The notes under the pieces are model-generated. The model ran no database searches. It was not told the origin of the DNA and saw only the letters and a program-made list of their open reading frames with translations. The translations under genes and the position numbers were made by a program. From Spirochaetaceae bacterium (GTDB lineage Bacteria > Spirochaetota > Spirochaetia > SZUA-6 > Bin103), in contig JAPPGB010000012.1 in assembly GCA_028821475.1 (NCBI GenBank), positions 1 through 45,307 on the forward strand: DNA of 45,307 bases, read 5' to 3'. Positions 16,175 to 24,590 of this stretch are shown here, in pieces (the stretch's first letter is position 1; every line of letters begins with the position of its first letter).

Positions 16175-17944
16175 ATGCTGACCGCCCACCCACGTATCCC
16201 CTACGGCGAGTCCGACTTCCAACGCATCCGTCTGAACCGGTGGCTTTATGTCGACAAGACCCGCTTCCTGCGGCGGCTGGAGGAGGAGCGCTACGTCTTC
16301 CTGATCCGCCCCCGGAGGTTCGGCAAGTCGCTTTGGGTGTCCCTGCTGGAGAACTACTACGACCGTTTCTGGGCCAGCCGGTTCGCCACCATCTTCGCCG
16401 GCACTGACGTCGGACGGAATCCGACCGGCGAACAGAGCCGCTACGTGGTGCTGCGGTTCGACTTCTCGGCGGTCAACGACAAGATCGAGACTCTGGAGCA
16501 CGAGTTCGACACCTATTGCGAGGCGGAGATCCACGACACGCTGGTTCGATATCCCGATCTGTTTCCCGACGCGGCGGCGCAACGCATCCTCGCGCCGCCT
16601 TCCGCATCGGCCAAGCTCAACGAGCTGTTCCTGCATACCAAGCGCCATGGCATCCTCCTGTACGTACTGATCGACGAGTACGACAACTTCGCCAACACGG
16701 TGCTCGCGCTCCACGGCGCGGAGGCGTACCACGACTTCACCCACGGTGGCGGCTTCTACCGCAACTTCTTCGCCACCCTGAAAGCCGCCACGGCCCGCAG
16801 CGGCGGCGGCGTGGAGCGCCTGTTCATCATCGGCGTCTCGCCGATCACCATGGACGACGTGACCAGCGGCTTCAACATCGGCACCAACGTCAGCCTGCAC
16901 CCGGACTTCAACGAGATGGTGGGCTTCACCGAGGCGGAGGTGCGGCACTTGGTGGAAACCTACCGGGACCATGGCGTGTTCAACCAGGATGTCGACACCG
17001 CCATGGGCATCATGGGCCAGTGGTACAACGGCTACCGGTTCGCCGAGGACGCAGACACCGATCTGTACAACACCGACATGGTGCTCTACTACCTGAAAGA
17101 TTCCATGCCGAATCGGCGCGTGCCGAAGTACCTGATCGACACCAACGTGCGCATCGACTACGGCAAGCTGCGCCACCTGCTGGTGGCCGGCAGGCAATTG
17201 AACGGCAACTTCGACCTGCTGCGGAACGTCATCGGCGACGAGCAACTGGACGCCGACATTCAGCCGAGCTTTCCCCTGAAGGACCTCACCAAGCGAGAGA
17301 ACTTCCTGTCCCTGCTGCACTACTTCGGGCTGCTGAGCATCCGCGACGCGCAGGGCGTGATGCCGACTCTGGCGATCCCGAACCAGACGGTGAAGCGACT
17401 GATGTACGGTTACCTGCGCGACGCTTACGACGACGTGGGCGTGTTCTCGGTCGACCGGTACCGGTTCGAGCAGTTGATGATGGGGATGGCCAACCGGGGC
17501 GAGTGGCGGCCGGTGCTGGAGTTCCTCGCCGAGGCGATCGCGCGGCAGACGGGTATCCGCGATTACATCGGCGGGGAGAAGGTGCTCGCGCCCCGTTCCG
17601 GGGCGTTAGGCTTCCTGGCCGCCTACCTGAGCGTGGCCGGCTACTATGTGTTCCGGTCCGAGGTGGAGCTGGGCAAGGGACATGCCGACATCGCGCTGGA
17701 GCCGCTGGTCGCCCGCTACCCGCACCTGCGGCGCGGCTACCTGATCGAGTTGAAGTACCTGAAGCGCGCCGCGCCGGCGGATCAGGCCGCGGTGGAGGCC
17801 GCAGCGCGCGTGGCCCAGGCGCAGCTCGTACGCTACCTGGCGGACGAGCGTCTGGCGCGGCAGTTTCCGGGCGTGCGCTTCATCGGCCTCATCGTGGTCT
17901 TCCACGGCTGGGAGCTGGTGTTCTCCGACGCCGTGCCGGGATGA
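16175..17944 (+). CDS. AAA-ATPase-like / PD-(D/E)XK nuclease family protein, copy 1
   Basis: 589 residues with two domains. The N-terminal AAA-ATPase_like domain begins IPYGESDFQRIR and LYVDKTRFL, has the family's phosphate loop FLIRPRRFGKS (42-52) and an acidic Walker-B-like LYVLIDEYDN (162-171). The C-terminal PD-(D/E)XK domain (DUF1703, PDDEXK_9) shows GKGHADIALEPL and YLIELKYLK. The biological role of this abundant family is not established. ATG 16175 is chosen; GTG 16169 is possible. Both copies share about 60 bases of identical upstream sequence. Relative to copy 2 (24591) this one has six extra residues (LAPRSGAL in place of IQ) encoded around a 17-base palindrome at 17589-17605. Confidence 0.88.
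   Translation: MLTAHPRIPYGESDFQRIRLNRWLYVDKTRFLRRLEEERYVFLIRPRRFGKSLWVSLLENYYDRFWASRFATIFAGTDVGRNPTGEQSRYVVLRFDFSAVNDKIETLEHEFDTYCEAEIHDTLVRYPDLFPDAAAQRILAPPSASAKLNELFLHTKRHGILLYVLIDEYDNFANTVLALHGAEAYHDFTHGGGFYRNFFATLKAATARSGGGVERLFIIGVSPITMDDVTSGFNIGTNVSLHPDFNEMVGFTEAEVRHLVETYRDHGVFNQDVDTAMGIMGQWYNGYRFAEDADTDLYNTDMVLYYLKDSMPNRRVPKYLIDTNVRIDYGKLRHLLVAGRQLNGNFDLLRNVIGDEQLDADIQPSFPLKDLTKRENFLSLLHYFGLLSIRDAQGVMPTLAIPNQTVKRLMYGYLRDAYDDVGVFSVDRYRFEQLMMGMANRGEWRPVLEFLAEAIARQTGIRDYIGGEKVLAPRSGALGFLAAYLSVAGYYVFRSEVELGKGHADIALEPLVARYPHLRRGYLIELKYLKRAAPADQAAVEAAARVAQAQLVRYLADERLARQFPGVRFIGLIVVFHGWELVFSDAVPG
17589..17605 (+). repeat. Palindromic insertion inside AAA-ATPase copy 1
   Basis: CGCCCCG-TTC-CGGGGCG forms a perfect hairpin. 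It sits exactly where copy 1 and copy 2 differ: copy 1 has 18 more bases here, which accounts for the whole length difference of the two proteins (589 against 583 residues) while keeping the frame. Confidence 0.7.
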
Positions 17945-18032
17945 GGCCGGAAACGACGGCCATGCTGAGCGCACACCCATGCATTCCCGGCCCTTGTCGT
18001 GCCACCGTGTCAACCGTAGTATGGGAATTAGA

Positions 18033-18248
18033 ATGACGAAGGCCATCGAGACGGTTCTCGCGGATGCTCTTCGTCTGGATTTGCAAGGTCGGTCCAAGCT
18101 TGTCTGGGAACTTCTCGCAAGTCTCGACGGCCCGGAAGACCCGGATGCTGCTTTCGCGTGGGCCGCAGAGATCAAACGGCGCGTCGCAGATCTTGAGTCA
18201 GGCTCTGCCGAGCTTGAGTCTTGGGATGACACCAGGCGCAGGCTTTGA
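18033..18248 (+). CDS. Orphan antitoxin, addiction-module component family (TIGR02574-like)
   Basis: 71-residue protein of the Unstab_antitox type: TKAIETVLADALRLDLQGRSKLVWELLASLDG, an acidic linker, and the end EIKRRVADLESGSAELESWDD, which matches the usual ELxRRxxExxxGxxxxxxWxE end of the family. ATG 18033 is the natural start. These antitoxins normally precede a RelE/ParE-type toxin gene. Here none follows: the 3' end overlaps the start of an alpha/beta hydrolase by 23 bases. The partner appears to have been lost when this junction formed. Confidence 0.75.
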   Translation: MTKAIETVLADALRLDLQGRSKLVWELLASLDGPEDPDAAFAWAAEIKRRVADLESGSAELESWDDTRRRL

Positions 18249-19278
18249 CTTCGACGAGCACTTCGGGAGTCTCGTCCGAGGGTGCGAGGGCGAGTTCCGC
18301 TTCCGTGGAGGCGGGACGAAGGACGTACGGCAGTGGCAGATTCCCTTCCGAGAGAGTCTGAGACGGGTCCTGGGACTTGCCAACATCGAGCATGATCTGG
18401 CCGCCTTCACGCCAGACGCGGAACTGCTGGACAGCGTCGACATGGGCTCCTACGTCCGGGAGTCGTGGCGCGTCCGTACCGAGCCGACGGTGCCGCTGCC
18501 GTGCTACCTGCTGCGGCCCAAGGGCGCGCCGCCCAAGTTGCCGCTGGTGCTGACCCCACACGGGCACGGGCATCCGCACATGTACGTGGGGCTGTTCGGC
18601 AGCCCCGAGGAAAAGGCGCAGATCAGTGAGGGCGAGCGCGACATCGCCGTGCAGGCGGTGGAGCAGGGCTACTTGGTGATCGCGCCCACCACGCGCGCAT
18701 TCGGCGAAACGCGCTCGCCGGCGGACAAGGAGAAGGGCGCCGTGTCCTCCTGTCGGCTGCAGCTCATGCACGATCTGCTGCTCGGGCGCACGCCGATCGG
18801 CGACCGGGTGTGGGACATGTCGCGGCTGATCGACTGGGCCGTGGCGCACCAGGGCGTGGAAACTGCCCGCATCGCCATCACCGGCAACTCCGGGGGCGGC
18901 ACCGTGTCGCTGTTCGCGGCGGCGTGCGACACCCGCATCTCGGTGGCGGTGCCCGGCTGCTACTTCAACACCTTCGCCGGCAGCATCGGCTCCATCATCC
19001 ACTGCGACTGCAACTACGTGCCCGGCATCCTGCGCCTCGGCGAGATGCACGACATCGCCGGCCTGATCGCCCCGCGCCCCTTCCTGGCCGTCGCCGGCCG
19101 CGACGACCCGATCTTTCCGGTCGCCCACACGCGGGCCGCCTTCGAGCAACTGGCACAGATCTACCGGGCGGGCGGCGTGCCGGACCGCTGCGAGCTGTAC
19201 ATCGGCAACGGCGGCCACCGTTACTACAAGGAACGCGTCTGGCCCTTCATCGCCGAGGCATTCGGCATTCAGCCATGA
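18226..19278 (+). CDS. Alpha/beta hydrolase (acetylxylan esterase / dienelactone hydrolase-like)
   Basis: 350-residue alpha/beta hydrolase. The nucleophile elbow is ITGNSGGGTVSLFAA (Ser in GNSGG), the acid is likely the Asp of AGRDDPIFPV and the His is in IGNGGHRYYKE. An HGHGH segment after LPLVLTPHGHGH would form the oxyanion region. The N-terminal part YVRESWRVRTEPTVPLPCYLLRP is typical of the large bacterial ABhydrolase_7/acetylxylan-esterase relatives. ATG 18226 lies inside the 3' end of the antitoxin gene at 18033, so its own leader has been replaced. Probably cytoplasmic: no signal peptide. Substrate unknown, most likely an ester of a carbohydrate or small acid. Confidence 0.8.
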   Translation: MTPGAGFDFDEHFGSLVRGCEGEFRFRGGGTKDVRQWQIPFRESLRRVLGLANIEHDLAAFTPDAELLDSVDMGSYVRESWRVRTEPTVPLPCYLLRPKGAPPKLPLVLTPHGHGHPHMYVGLFGSPEEKAQISEGERDIAVQAVEQGYLVIAPTTRAFGETRSPADKEKGAVSSCRLQLMHDLLLGRTPIGDRVWDMSRLIDWAVAHQGVETARIAITGNSGGGTVSLFAAACDTRISVAVPGCYFNTFAGSIGSIIHCDCNYVPGILRLGEMHDIAGLIAPRPFLAVAGRDDPIFPVAHTRAAFEQLAQIYRAGGVPDRCELYIGNGGHRYYKERVWPFIAEAFGIQP

Positions 19279-19323
19279 ACCGCGGTATTGGTCGATTTCC
19301 GAACCATGCGGTCGGGGGCAAGC

Positions 19324-19353
19324 TTGCATCGCGCGTTGAGCCGACGATATAGT
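19324..19353 (+). promoter_or_regulatory. Candidate promoter of the RHH/PIN operon
   Basis: TTGCAT (19324-19329), 18-base spacer, TATAGT (19348-19353), about 30 bases before ATG 19384, with AAAGGA as ribosome site at 19372-19377. Confidence 0.45.
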
Positions 19354-19383
19354 GCATAAACACTTACACACAAAGGACCGCTG

Positions 19384-19620
19384 ATGACTCGATGGAACCT
19401 CGTTATCTCCGACGACACCAACCGTCGCGTGCGGAGCTATCTGGCGCGCACCGGCGGCAAGAAGGGCGATCTGTCCCGGTTCGTGGACCGCGCGGTGCGC
19501 CAGGCGATCTTCTGGGAGACCGTCGAATCGATCTGGGAACGCAACCGGCACCTGTCGGATGAAGCTGTGCGGAGCCTTGCCGACCACGCGGTGGCCGAGG
19601 CGCGTGCGGACCGTCCTTGA
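19384..19620 (+). CDS. Ribbon-helix-helix antitoxin
   Basis: 78-residue basic-acidic protein read as a ribbon-helix-helix antitoxin. The beta strand is MTRWNLVISDDTNRRVRSYL; the helices are GDLSRFVDRAVRQAIFWETV and LSDEAVRSLADHAV. The gene begins after AAAGGA and overlaps the PIN toxin start (GTG 19604) by 17 bases, the standard antitoxin-first layout in which the antitoxin binds the operon promoter together with the toxin and represses it. Confidence 0.75.
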   Translation: MTRWNLVISDDTNRRVRSYLARTGGKKGDLSRFVDRAVRQAIFWETVESIWERNRHLSDEAVRSLADHAVAEARADRP

Positions 19621-20029
19621 TACCAACATCCTCGTGAGCGCCCTGCTCTCCGGAGAAGGATCGCCGGGGCAGGTGCTGGCGGCGGTCAAAAGCCCGGGCA
19701 TCACGTTGATCACGTCCCGGTTCCAGGTAGACGAACTGCGGGAAGTTCTCGCGCGCGATCGGCTGCAGCCGTACATCCGACGTGAGGAGGCCGACGATCT
19801 CCTCTACCACCTGGAAGCGGTCGCCATGGTGGTCGCGGAGTTGCCGGAGTTGAACCTGTCCGCGGACCCGGACGACAATCCGATACTCGCCACCGCGATC
19901 GCGGGCGACGCCGACCTGGTCGTGTCCGGCGACCGGGACCATATGCTGGCGATCGGGAGTGCGGACGGCATCCCGATCATCACCGCGCGCGAGGCGGCCG
20001 ACCGGCTCCGAGCACGCAAGGAAGACTGA
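19604..20029 (+). CDS. PIN-domain toxin (TIGR00305-like)
   Basis: 141-residue PIN-fold ribonuclease of the putative toxin-component PIN family. Acidic active-site residues are seen in VRTVLDTNILVSALLSG (Asp6), FQVDELREVL (Glu) and ADPDDNPILATAIAGDADL followed by VSGDRDHML. Start GTG 19604 overlaps the antitoxin. Its last 176 bases (19854-20029) are repeated with high identity at 26371-26546 next to AAA-ATPase copy 2, where the rest of the gene is missing. Confidence 0.85.
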   Translation: MRTVLDTNILVSALLSGEGSPGQVLAAVKSPGITLITSRFQVDELREVLARDRLQPYIRREEADDLLYHLEAVAMVVAELPELNLSADPDDNPILATAIAGDADLVVSGDRDHMLAIGSADGIPIITAREAADRLRARKED

Positions 20030-20256
20030 GTACGAGAACGCGCCGCTCGTTTCAAGGTGACCTGTCTCTTTCAACGCAGCAGTTGACTTGAGTGCGGAGC
20101 TCTGCTACGGTCGGAACATCAAGGCAAAGGCGATGGGCAGACACGGTAGCCCCCACAGCGAGCCCCCACCCCCCCGCAACTCATTATACGATAAATCTTT
20201 AACCGCTCCGTCTGGCCGCGCCGCGCGCGCCCGCGCGTACCTTCGCCGTTACGCCG

Positions 20257-20292
20257 CTACCGCCACTACCGCCACTACCGCCGCTACCGCCA
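20257..20292. repeat. Four tandem copies of a 9-base unit
   Basis: CTACCGCCA at 20257, 20266, 20275 (last base G) and 20284. Being a multiple of three it resembles a coding repeat, but no credible protein surrounds it. Confidence 0.85.
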
Positions 20293-20419
20293 CTGTGCCT
20301 ACCACCGCCGGCAACATTGCCGGTTCCCCATTCTCGTCGCTGTCCCGGCCACCCGCGGGGCGTTCGGACGCAGGTCTCGACGCCCGCCGAGCGGTCGCGG
20401 TTCACCCGGCGCACAGGAG

Positions 20420-20525
20420 GAACCGGGTGCGACCCAAGAAGGAACCGGGTGCCACCCAAGAAGGAACCGGGTGCCACCCAAGAAGGAACCGGGTGCCACC
20501 CAAGAAGGAACGGGATTGCCACCCC
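20420..20525. repeat. 22-base tandem repeat, four copies plus a degenerate fifth
   Basis: Unit GAACCGGGTGCCACCCAAGA+AG at 20420, 20442, 20464 and 20486, with a degenerate copy from 20508. Copy 1 differs at one base (GCGACCC). Each unit contains the odd palindrome GGGTG-C-CACCC, so the array presents regularly spaced dyad sites, two helical turns apart, about 120 bases before the binding-protein start. Iteron-like in form; function unknown. Confidence 0.9.
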
Positions 20526-20641
20526 AGACCGGATAACGTGCCGCCCTCGCTTTCCGTAACCTGCGACCTGCAGGAATGCCTCGAGACAAGGCGAGGGATC
20601 GGCACTGAATTACGTGCTCTCGAGGAACAGGAGACACATAC

Positions 20642-22459
20642 ATGTGCTACGCAACACTCAAGAAGTACCTGGCGGTACTGATTGGCTTCGCTGTGGCCGC
20701 GACCGGCCTGTCGGCCGCTCCCGCGGAAGAGCAGCCGGCAGCGGCGATGGAAAAGGAGATGGTGCTCGATCCGACGACCGGCAAGATGGTGACCGCGCCA
20801 GAGTATGGCGGGACATTGACCCAGGCCGCTGGCAGAGATCAGAAGGTTTTTGACACTTATTTGGCGTGGTCGCCGTTTCAAGTTAGCAGTGCCGTCGTGG
20901 AGAAGCTCGGCATCGTGGACTGGGGACTAAGTAGGGACGCATTTCATTTTAGGGGTGGCTACCCGGCGCCTCTATTCGCCCTGAAGGGGGCGCTGGCTGA
21001 AAGCTGGAATATGTCCCCGGACAGGCTCACCTATACCTTCAACATCCGCCAGGGCGTTCACTGGCATGATAAGCCGCCGGTGAACGGGCGGGAGCTAACA
21101 GCCAAGGATGTAGAACATTCCTTTCACCGCTTCTTGGGAAATAGGTTGACAGGGACCGAGTTCAGTGAAGCCGAACCTGCCGTAACAGCAGGTGAGCTTG
21201 GCACAGTGCCATTCGAGTCGATAACGGCCACCGACGAATATACCGTAGTTTTCACGCTGAAGGAGCCATACCTTCGTACCCCGAACATGATTCTGGACTG
21301 GCATACTATCGTCATCTATCCTCCCGAGGTAATCAAGGAAGACGGTGACGCTTCCAATTGGAGGAACCTGGTCGGCACCGGACCGTTTGAGCTGACTGAC
21401 TATGTCGAAAGCGTCTCTATCACCTATACCAAGAATCCTGACTACTGGGGCTACGACGAGAAGTTCCCGGACAACCGCCTGCCGTACGTCGACGAGTTCA
21501 GGGTCCTGTTCATGGCGGAGGAAGCAACCCGTCTGGCCGCACTACGCTCCCGTAAAATTGATTACAGTGGTTACCACGGCGCCGGCACCATGATAAAATC
21601 TATCGATGTGGCAGAGAGTCTCAAGAGAACCAATCCCGAGCTGGTGCTGAACGAGTATTCGGAACGGGCGGATAATGGTTTTATTTTCAACGTGAGTGAG
21701 CCGCCCTTTGACGACATCCGGGTGCGAAAGGCCATGAACATGGCACTGGACCACGAAACCATTAACAATACCTACTTCAAGGGTTATGGAGATACCACGC
21801 CCAGGGGGCAAATAGGGATGCCAGGTTTCCACGTCCCGTTTGACGAGTGGCCTCAGGAGGTCAAGGATGCCTATAGCTATAACCCCGAGGGGGCCGAGAA
21901 GCTGCTTGATGAAGCGGGCTATCCGCGCGGCGCCGACGGCATTCGATTCAAGACCGACGCAAAATTCCGTGACACCGAGGATGTTGGCTGGGTAGAAGCG
22001 GTCGCAGCCTACTGGAGTGAGATTGGCGTCGATGTGAGGCTCGATCCTCGGCCAGCTGATGCAGCATGGAACGCATGGTGGGCAGATCCTGAAAGGGAAC
22101 AGGGGTTAGTCCACTACGCGTTCGGTGCGTTGTCTGATTCATACGATGCGATGTTGAGATTTACTCCGGCATTTCAATATAACCCAGCTAAATCCGACGA
22201 CCCGGTCTTTAACGCGTTGTTCGAGAGAGCCAAGGCCGCTACCACCTTTGAGGAGCAGAGGGAGCCGATTCTGGAGATGGATATGTACTTCAAGAAGAGT
22301 GTCTGGGGTGTTCCCGGTCCTGAGGTTCCACAATTTAATGTGACCCAGCCGTGGGTCAAAGGGTACAACTCGGAAGGTGGCCTGGGGGGTTTGCAATGGT
22401 ATGCCATTTTCGCCCGCCTCTGGATTGACCAGGATTTGAAGAAAGAAATGGGTTTTTGA
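20642..22459 (+). CDS. ABC transporter substrate-binding protein, peptide family 5 (paralogue of 4022-5827)
   Basis: 605-residue SBP_bac_5 protein. ATG 20642 follows AGGAG at 8 bases; the signal peptide runs from MCYATLKKY through a hydrophobic core to a junction near LSAAPAEEQ. The mature start DPTTGKMVTAPEYGGTLT parallels the DPATGKTWTAPEYGGTIT of the first cassette, and the resemblance continues (VGTGPFELTDYVE, NPDYWGYDEKFPDNRLPY, C-terminal WVKGYNSEGG), so both genes derive from one ancestor. A strong terminator follows immediately. Codon use is AT-richer than that of the neighbouring hydrolase and ATPase genes, suggesting acquisition as a cassette. Confidence 0.92.
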   Translation: MCYATLKKYLAVLIGFAVAATGLSAAPAEEQPAAAMEKEMVLDPTTGKMVTAPEYGGTLTQAAGRDQKVFDTYLAWSPFQVSSAVVEKLGIVDWGLSRDAFHFRGGYPAPLFALKGALAESWNMSPDRLTYTFNIRQGVHWHDKPPVNGRELTAKDVEHSFHRFLGNRLTGTEFSEAEPAVTAGELGTVPFESITATDEYTVVFTLKEPYLRTPNMILDWHTIVIYPPEVIKEDGDASNWRNLVGTGPFELTDYVESVSITYTKNPDYWGYDEKFPDNRLPYVDEFRVLFMAEEATRLAALRSRKIDYSGYHGAGTMIKSIDVAESLKRTNPELVLNEYSERADNGFIFNVSEPPFDDIRVRKAMNMALDHETINNTYFKGYGDTTPRGQIGMPGFHVPFDEWPQEVKDAYSYNPEGAEKLLDEAGYPRGADGIRFKTDAKFRDTEDVGWVEAVAAYWSEIGVDVRLDPRPADAAWNAWWADPEREQGLVHYAFGALSDSYDAMLRFTPAFQYNPAKSDDPVFNALFERAKAATTFEEQREPILEMDMYFKKSVWGVPGPEVPQFNVTQPWVKGYNSEGGLGGLQWYAIFARLWIDQDLKKEMGF

Positions 22460-22477
22460 GCACGATCTAGCGCGTTG

Positions 22478-22516
22478 GTCCCTCTCACCGCCCCGCGGGG
22501 AGAGGGACTTTTTTTT
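22478..22516 (+). terminator. Rho-independent terminator between binding protein and permeases
   Basis: GTCCCTCTC (22478-22486) pairs with GAGAGGGAC (22500-22508) and is followed directly by eight T (22509-22516). It lies 19 bases after the binding-protein stop and 46 bases before the permease start. Partial readthrough would give many binding proteins per permease, the usual stoichiometry of importers. Confidence 0.9.
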
Positions 22517-22562
22517 CCGAACAAGCTGTGGCGTCCAGTCGAACGATGAGCAGTCATCCGAA

Positions 22563-23525
22563 ATGAGAGCCTACGTCATCAGGAGACTATTGCTCCTCAT
22601 CCCTACGCTGTTGATTTTGACCATCCTGGTCTTCCTGTCGGTCCGTTTCATCCCGGGTGATGTAATAGATGCGATGGCGGGTAGGATAGAAGCTCAAGGC
22701 GCGGGCGCGAATATAGACCGTGCAGCTGTCGAGCGGATGTTGGGATTGGACCAGCCCGTGTACGTGCAGTATGGGCGCTGGTTGGGAGGTATCCTGCTGC
22801 GCGGCACCCTTGGCAATTCACTTTTGGGCGACTGGTCGGTGGAGGCGGCTATTTGGGACAGATTACCGCTGACTATCGAGCTTGGCGTTCTGTCCATCGT
22901 CATGGGCTTGCTGATAGCAGTGCCGGTCGGCATCTACTCGGCGATGCGCCGCAATACCGCCGCCGACTACGTGGGGCGTTCGTTCGCCGTCATCGGCTTG
23001 GCAACCCCCAACTTCTGGCTGGCGCTGATGGTGATAATCTTCCCGGCCATCTGGTGGGGCTGGTCGCCGCCGATGGAGTATGTCCCTCTTGTCGAAGACC
23101 CGCTGGGAAATCTCGGCATCTTCATCATTCCCAGCCTGATACTGGGGACGGCCTTGTCTGCGGCCACCATGCGCATGACCCGCACCATGATGCTGGAAGT
23201 GCTCCGCCAGGACTATATCCGCACCGCCTGGTCCAAGGGTCTCAGGGAGCGTGTCGTCGTGGTGAGGCACGCCGTCAAGAACGCCCTCATTCCGGTCGTG
23301 ACCCTGGTCGGCCTGCAGCTACCTATCGTAGTAGGCGGCGCCGTAATCATGGAGAACATCTTCAACCTTCCGGGGCTGGGACGCCTGATGCTGATCGCCC
23401 TCACGGAGAGAGATTACCCGGTAGTCTCCGGCATCAACCTGTTTTTTGGCACTGCCGTGCTCACGTTCAACCTGTTGATCGATATCATCTATTCCTATTT
23501 GGATCCCCGGATTCGGTATCGCTAG
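22563..23525 (+). CDS. Peptide-type ABC transporter permease (DppB/OppB-like)
   Basis: 320-residue permease starting MRAYVIRRLLLLIPTLL, with VRFIPGDVIDAM, LGLDQPVYVQYGRWL, six membrane segments and the EAA loop RTAWSKGLRERVVVVRHAVK. It ends in YSYLDPRIRYR. Nearly every landmark is shared with the permease at 2540-3550. Its gene ends one base before the next permease start, so the pair is cotranscribed. No clear promoter of its own is visible; expression probably depends on readthrough of the terminator at 22478-22516. Confidence 0.92.
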   Translation: MRAYVIRRLLLLIPTLLILTILVFLSVRFIPGDVIDAMAGRIEAQGAGANIDRAAVERMLGLDQPVYVQYGRWLGGILLRGTLGNSLLGDWSVEAAIWDRLPLTIELGVLSIVMGLLIAVPVGIYSAMRRNTAADYVGRSFAVIGLATPNFWLALMVIIFPAIWWGWSPPMEYVPLVEDPLGNLGIFIIPSLILGTALSAATMRMTRTMMLEVLRQDYIRTAWSKGLRERVVVVRHAVKNALIPVVTLVGLQLPIVVGGAVIMENIFNLPGLGRLMLIALTERDYPVVSGINLFFGTAVLTFNLLIDIIYSYLDPRIRYR

Positions 23526-23526
23526 C

Positions 23527-24432
23527 ATGGACCCGACCAGGAGACAGTTTTTCCCGGGCCTGTTGCTGCGCAGGCTGGTGAAGGAGCAGCCGCTGGGCAC
23601 GTTCGGGGGAGTGGTCGTACTGTTACTGGTTTTCGTCAGCATTTTTGCCGGTGTAGTGGCGCCGTATGAGCCGGCTGAAGTCCACTTGGCAGACCGGCTG
23701 ACCAGCTCATCGAGCCGCTATCTCCTGGGCACCGATCATCTGGGGCGGGACCTGCTGAGCCGTCTGATCTACGGTGCCCGAATTTCGCTCTTCGTCGGCC
23801 TGGCAGCGACTACGGTCAATGTCGTGGTGGCCGTGCTGATAGGCGCACCGTCCGGCTACTTTGGCGGGAAACTGGACTTGGCGGTGCAGCGCTTTGTCGA
23901 TGCCTGGATGGCCTTTCCGGGGCTGCTGATCTTGCTGACGATCATGTCTGTGGTGGGGCAGGGTTTGCCGCAGATCATCCTGGTCTTGGGGATCGCCGGA
24001 GGCATCGGCGGCTCCAGAGTCGTCCGAGGTGCCGTTATGGGCATCAAGGAGAATGACTATTTTCTGGCAGCCCAGGCGGTGGGCACGCCCACGCGCCACA
24101 TCCTGCTCGGCCATGTGCTGCCCAATATCATACCGGTCGTCATCATCGTCTTCTCCATCAACATCGGGGGCGTCATCATTGCCGAGGCCAGCTTGAGTTT
24201 CCTGGGATTCGGTCTGCCGCTGGAGATCCCGAGCTGGGGAGCCATGCTCAGCAGAGAGGGGCGCAAGTACATGGAGGTGGCGCCGCGGCTGGCGCTGTTA
24301 CCGGGGCTGTGCCTGACGATCGTCGTGTACTGCCTCAACATGTTCGGCGACGCGGTGCGGGATCTGCTCGACCCGCGGCTGCGGGGTGGCGGTGGTCGCC
24401 TGGGTACGAGCGCCAGGCAAACCGGCATCTGA
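23527..24432 (+). CDS. Peptide-type ABC transporter permease (DppC/OppC-like)
   Basis: 301-residue permease with the DppC hallmark LLGTDHLGRDLLSRLIYGAR, five following helices, the EAA loop AAQAVGTPTRHILLGHVLPN and the C-terminal FGDAVRDLLDPRLRGGGGR. Paralogue of the gene at 1565-2530 (same KEQPLG/KEKPLG entry into helix 1 and same C-terminal DPRLRGG). As in the first cassette, no ATPase gene follows. The AAA-ATPase-like gene downstream is not an ABC ATPase. Confidence 0.92.
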   Translation: MDPTRRQFFPGLLLRRLVKEQPLGTFGGVVVLLLVFVSIFAGVVAPYEPAEVHLADRLTSSSSRYLLGTDHLGRDLLSRLIYGARISLFVGLAATTVNVVVAVLIGAPSGYFGGKLDLAVQRFVDAWMAFPGLLILLTIMSVVGQGLPQIILVLGIAGGIGGSRVVRGAVMGIKENDYFLAAQAVGTPTRHILLGHVLPNIIPVVIIVFSINIGGVIIAEASLSFLGFGLPLEIPSWGAMLSREGRKYMEVAPRLALLPGLCLTIVVYCLNMFGDAVRDLLDPRLRGGGGRLGTSARQTGI

Positions 24433-24590
24433 CAGAGGGCTCAACGGCGGCGCCGGACGCCATGGTGATCAAGGAGAGCGAAGCGACTCTGCGCGGCTGA
24501 GCAGCACCGCCGACCGCCGTGGCCGCCACGCCTTGCCGGGGCGGTGGCGAAGCGATAGAGTCGAAGGTGCCCGAGGCTGCGTCCGTGACC

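Larger units (their letters stand above)
20030..20641. other. Gene-free, repeat-rich leader of the second ABC cassette
   Basis: No supported gene in 612 bases. It contains a run of CTACCGCCA units (20257-20292), a 22-base tandem repeat (20420-20525), and ends with the ribosome site AGGAG (20629-20633) of the binding-protein gene. The segment just after the PIN stop resembles the segment after the PIN remnant at 26546 (GCTCGTTTC shared), so the homologous block extends some tens of bases past the stop. Confidence 0.6.

Noticed and set aside
18064-18225. N-terminal extension of the alpha/beta hydrolase starting at 18064
   Set aside because: These codons are the out-of-frame copy of the antitoxin gene; the hydrolase homology begins only after ATG 18226.
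20420-20525. CRISPR array
   Set aside because: The repeats are directly adjacent with no spacers, the unit is 22 bases, and no cas gene is visible.
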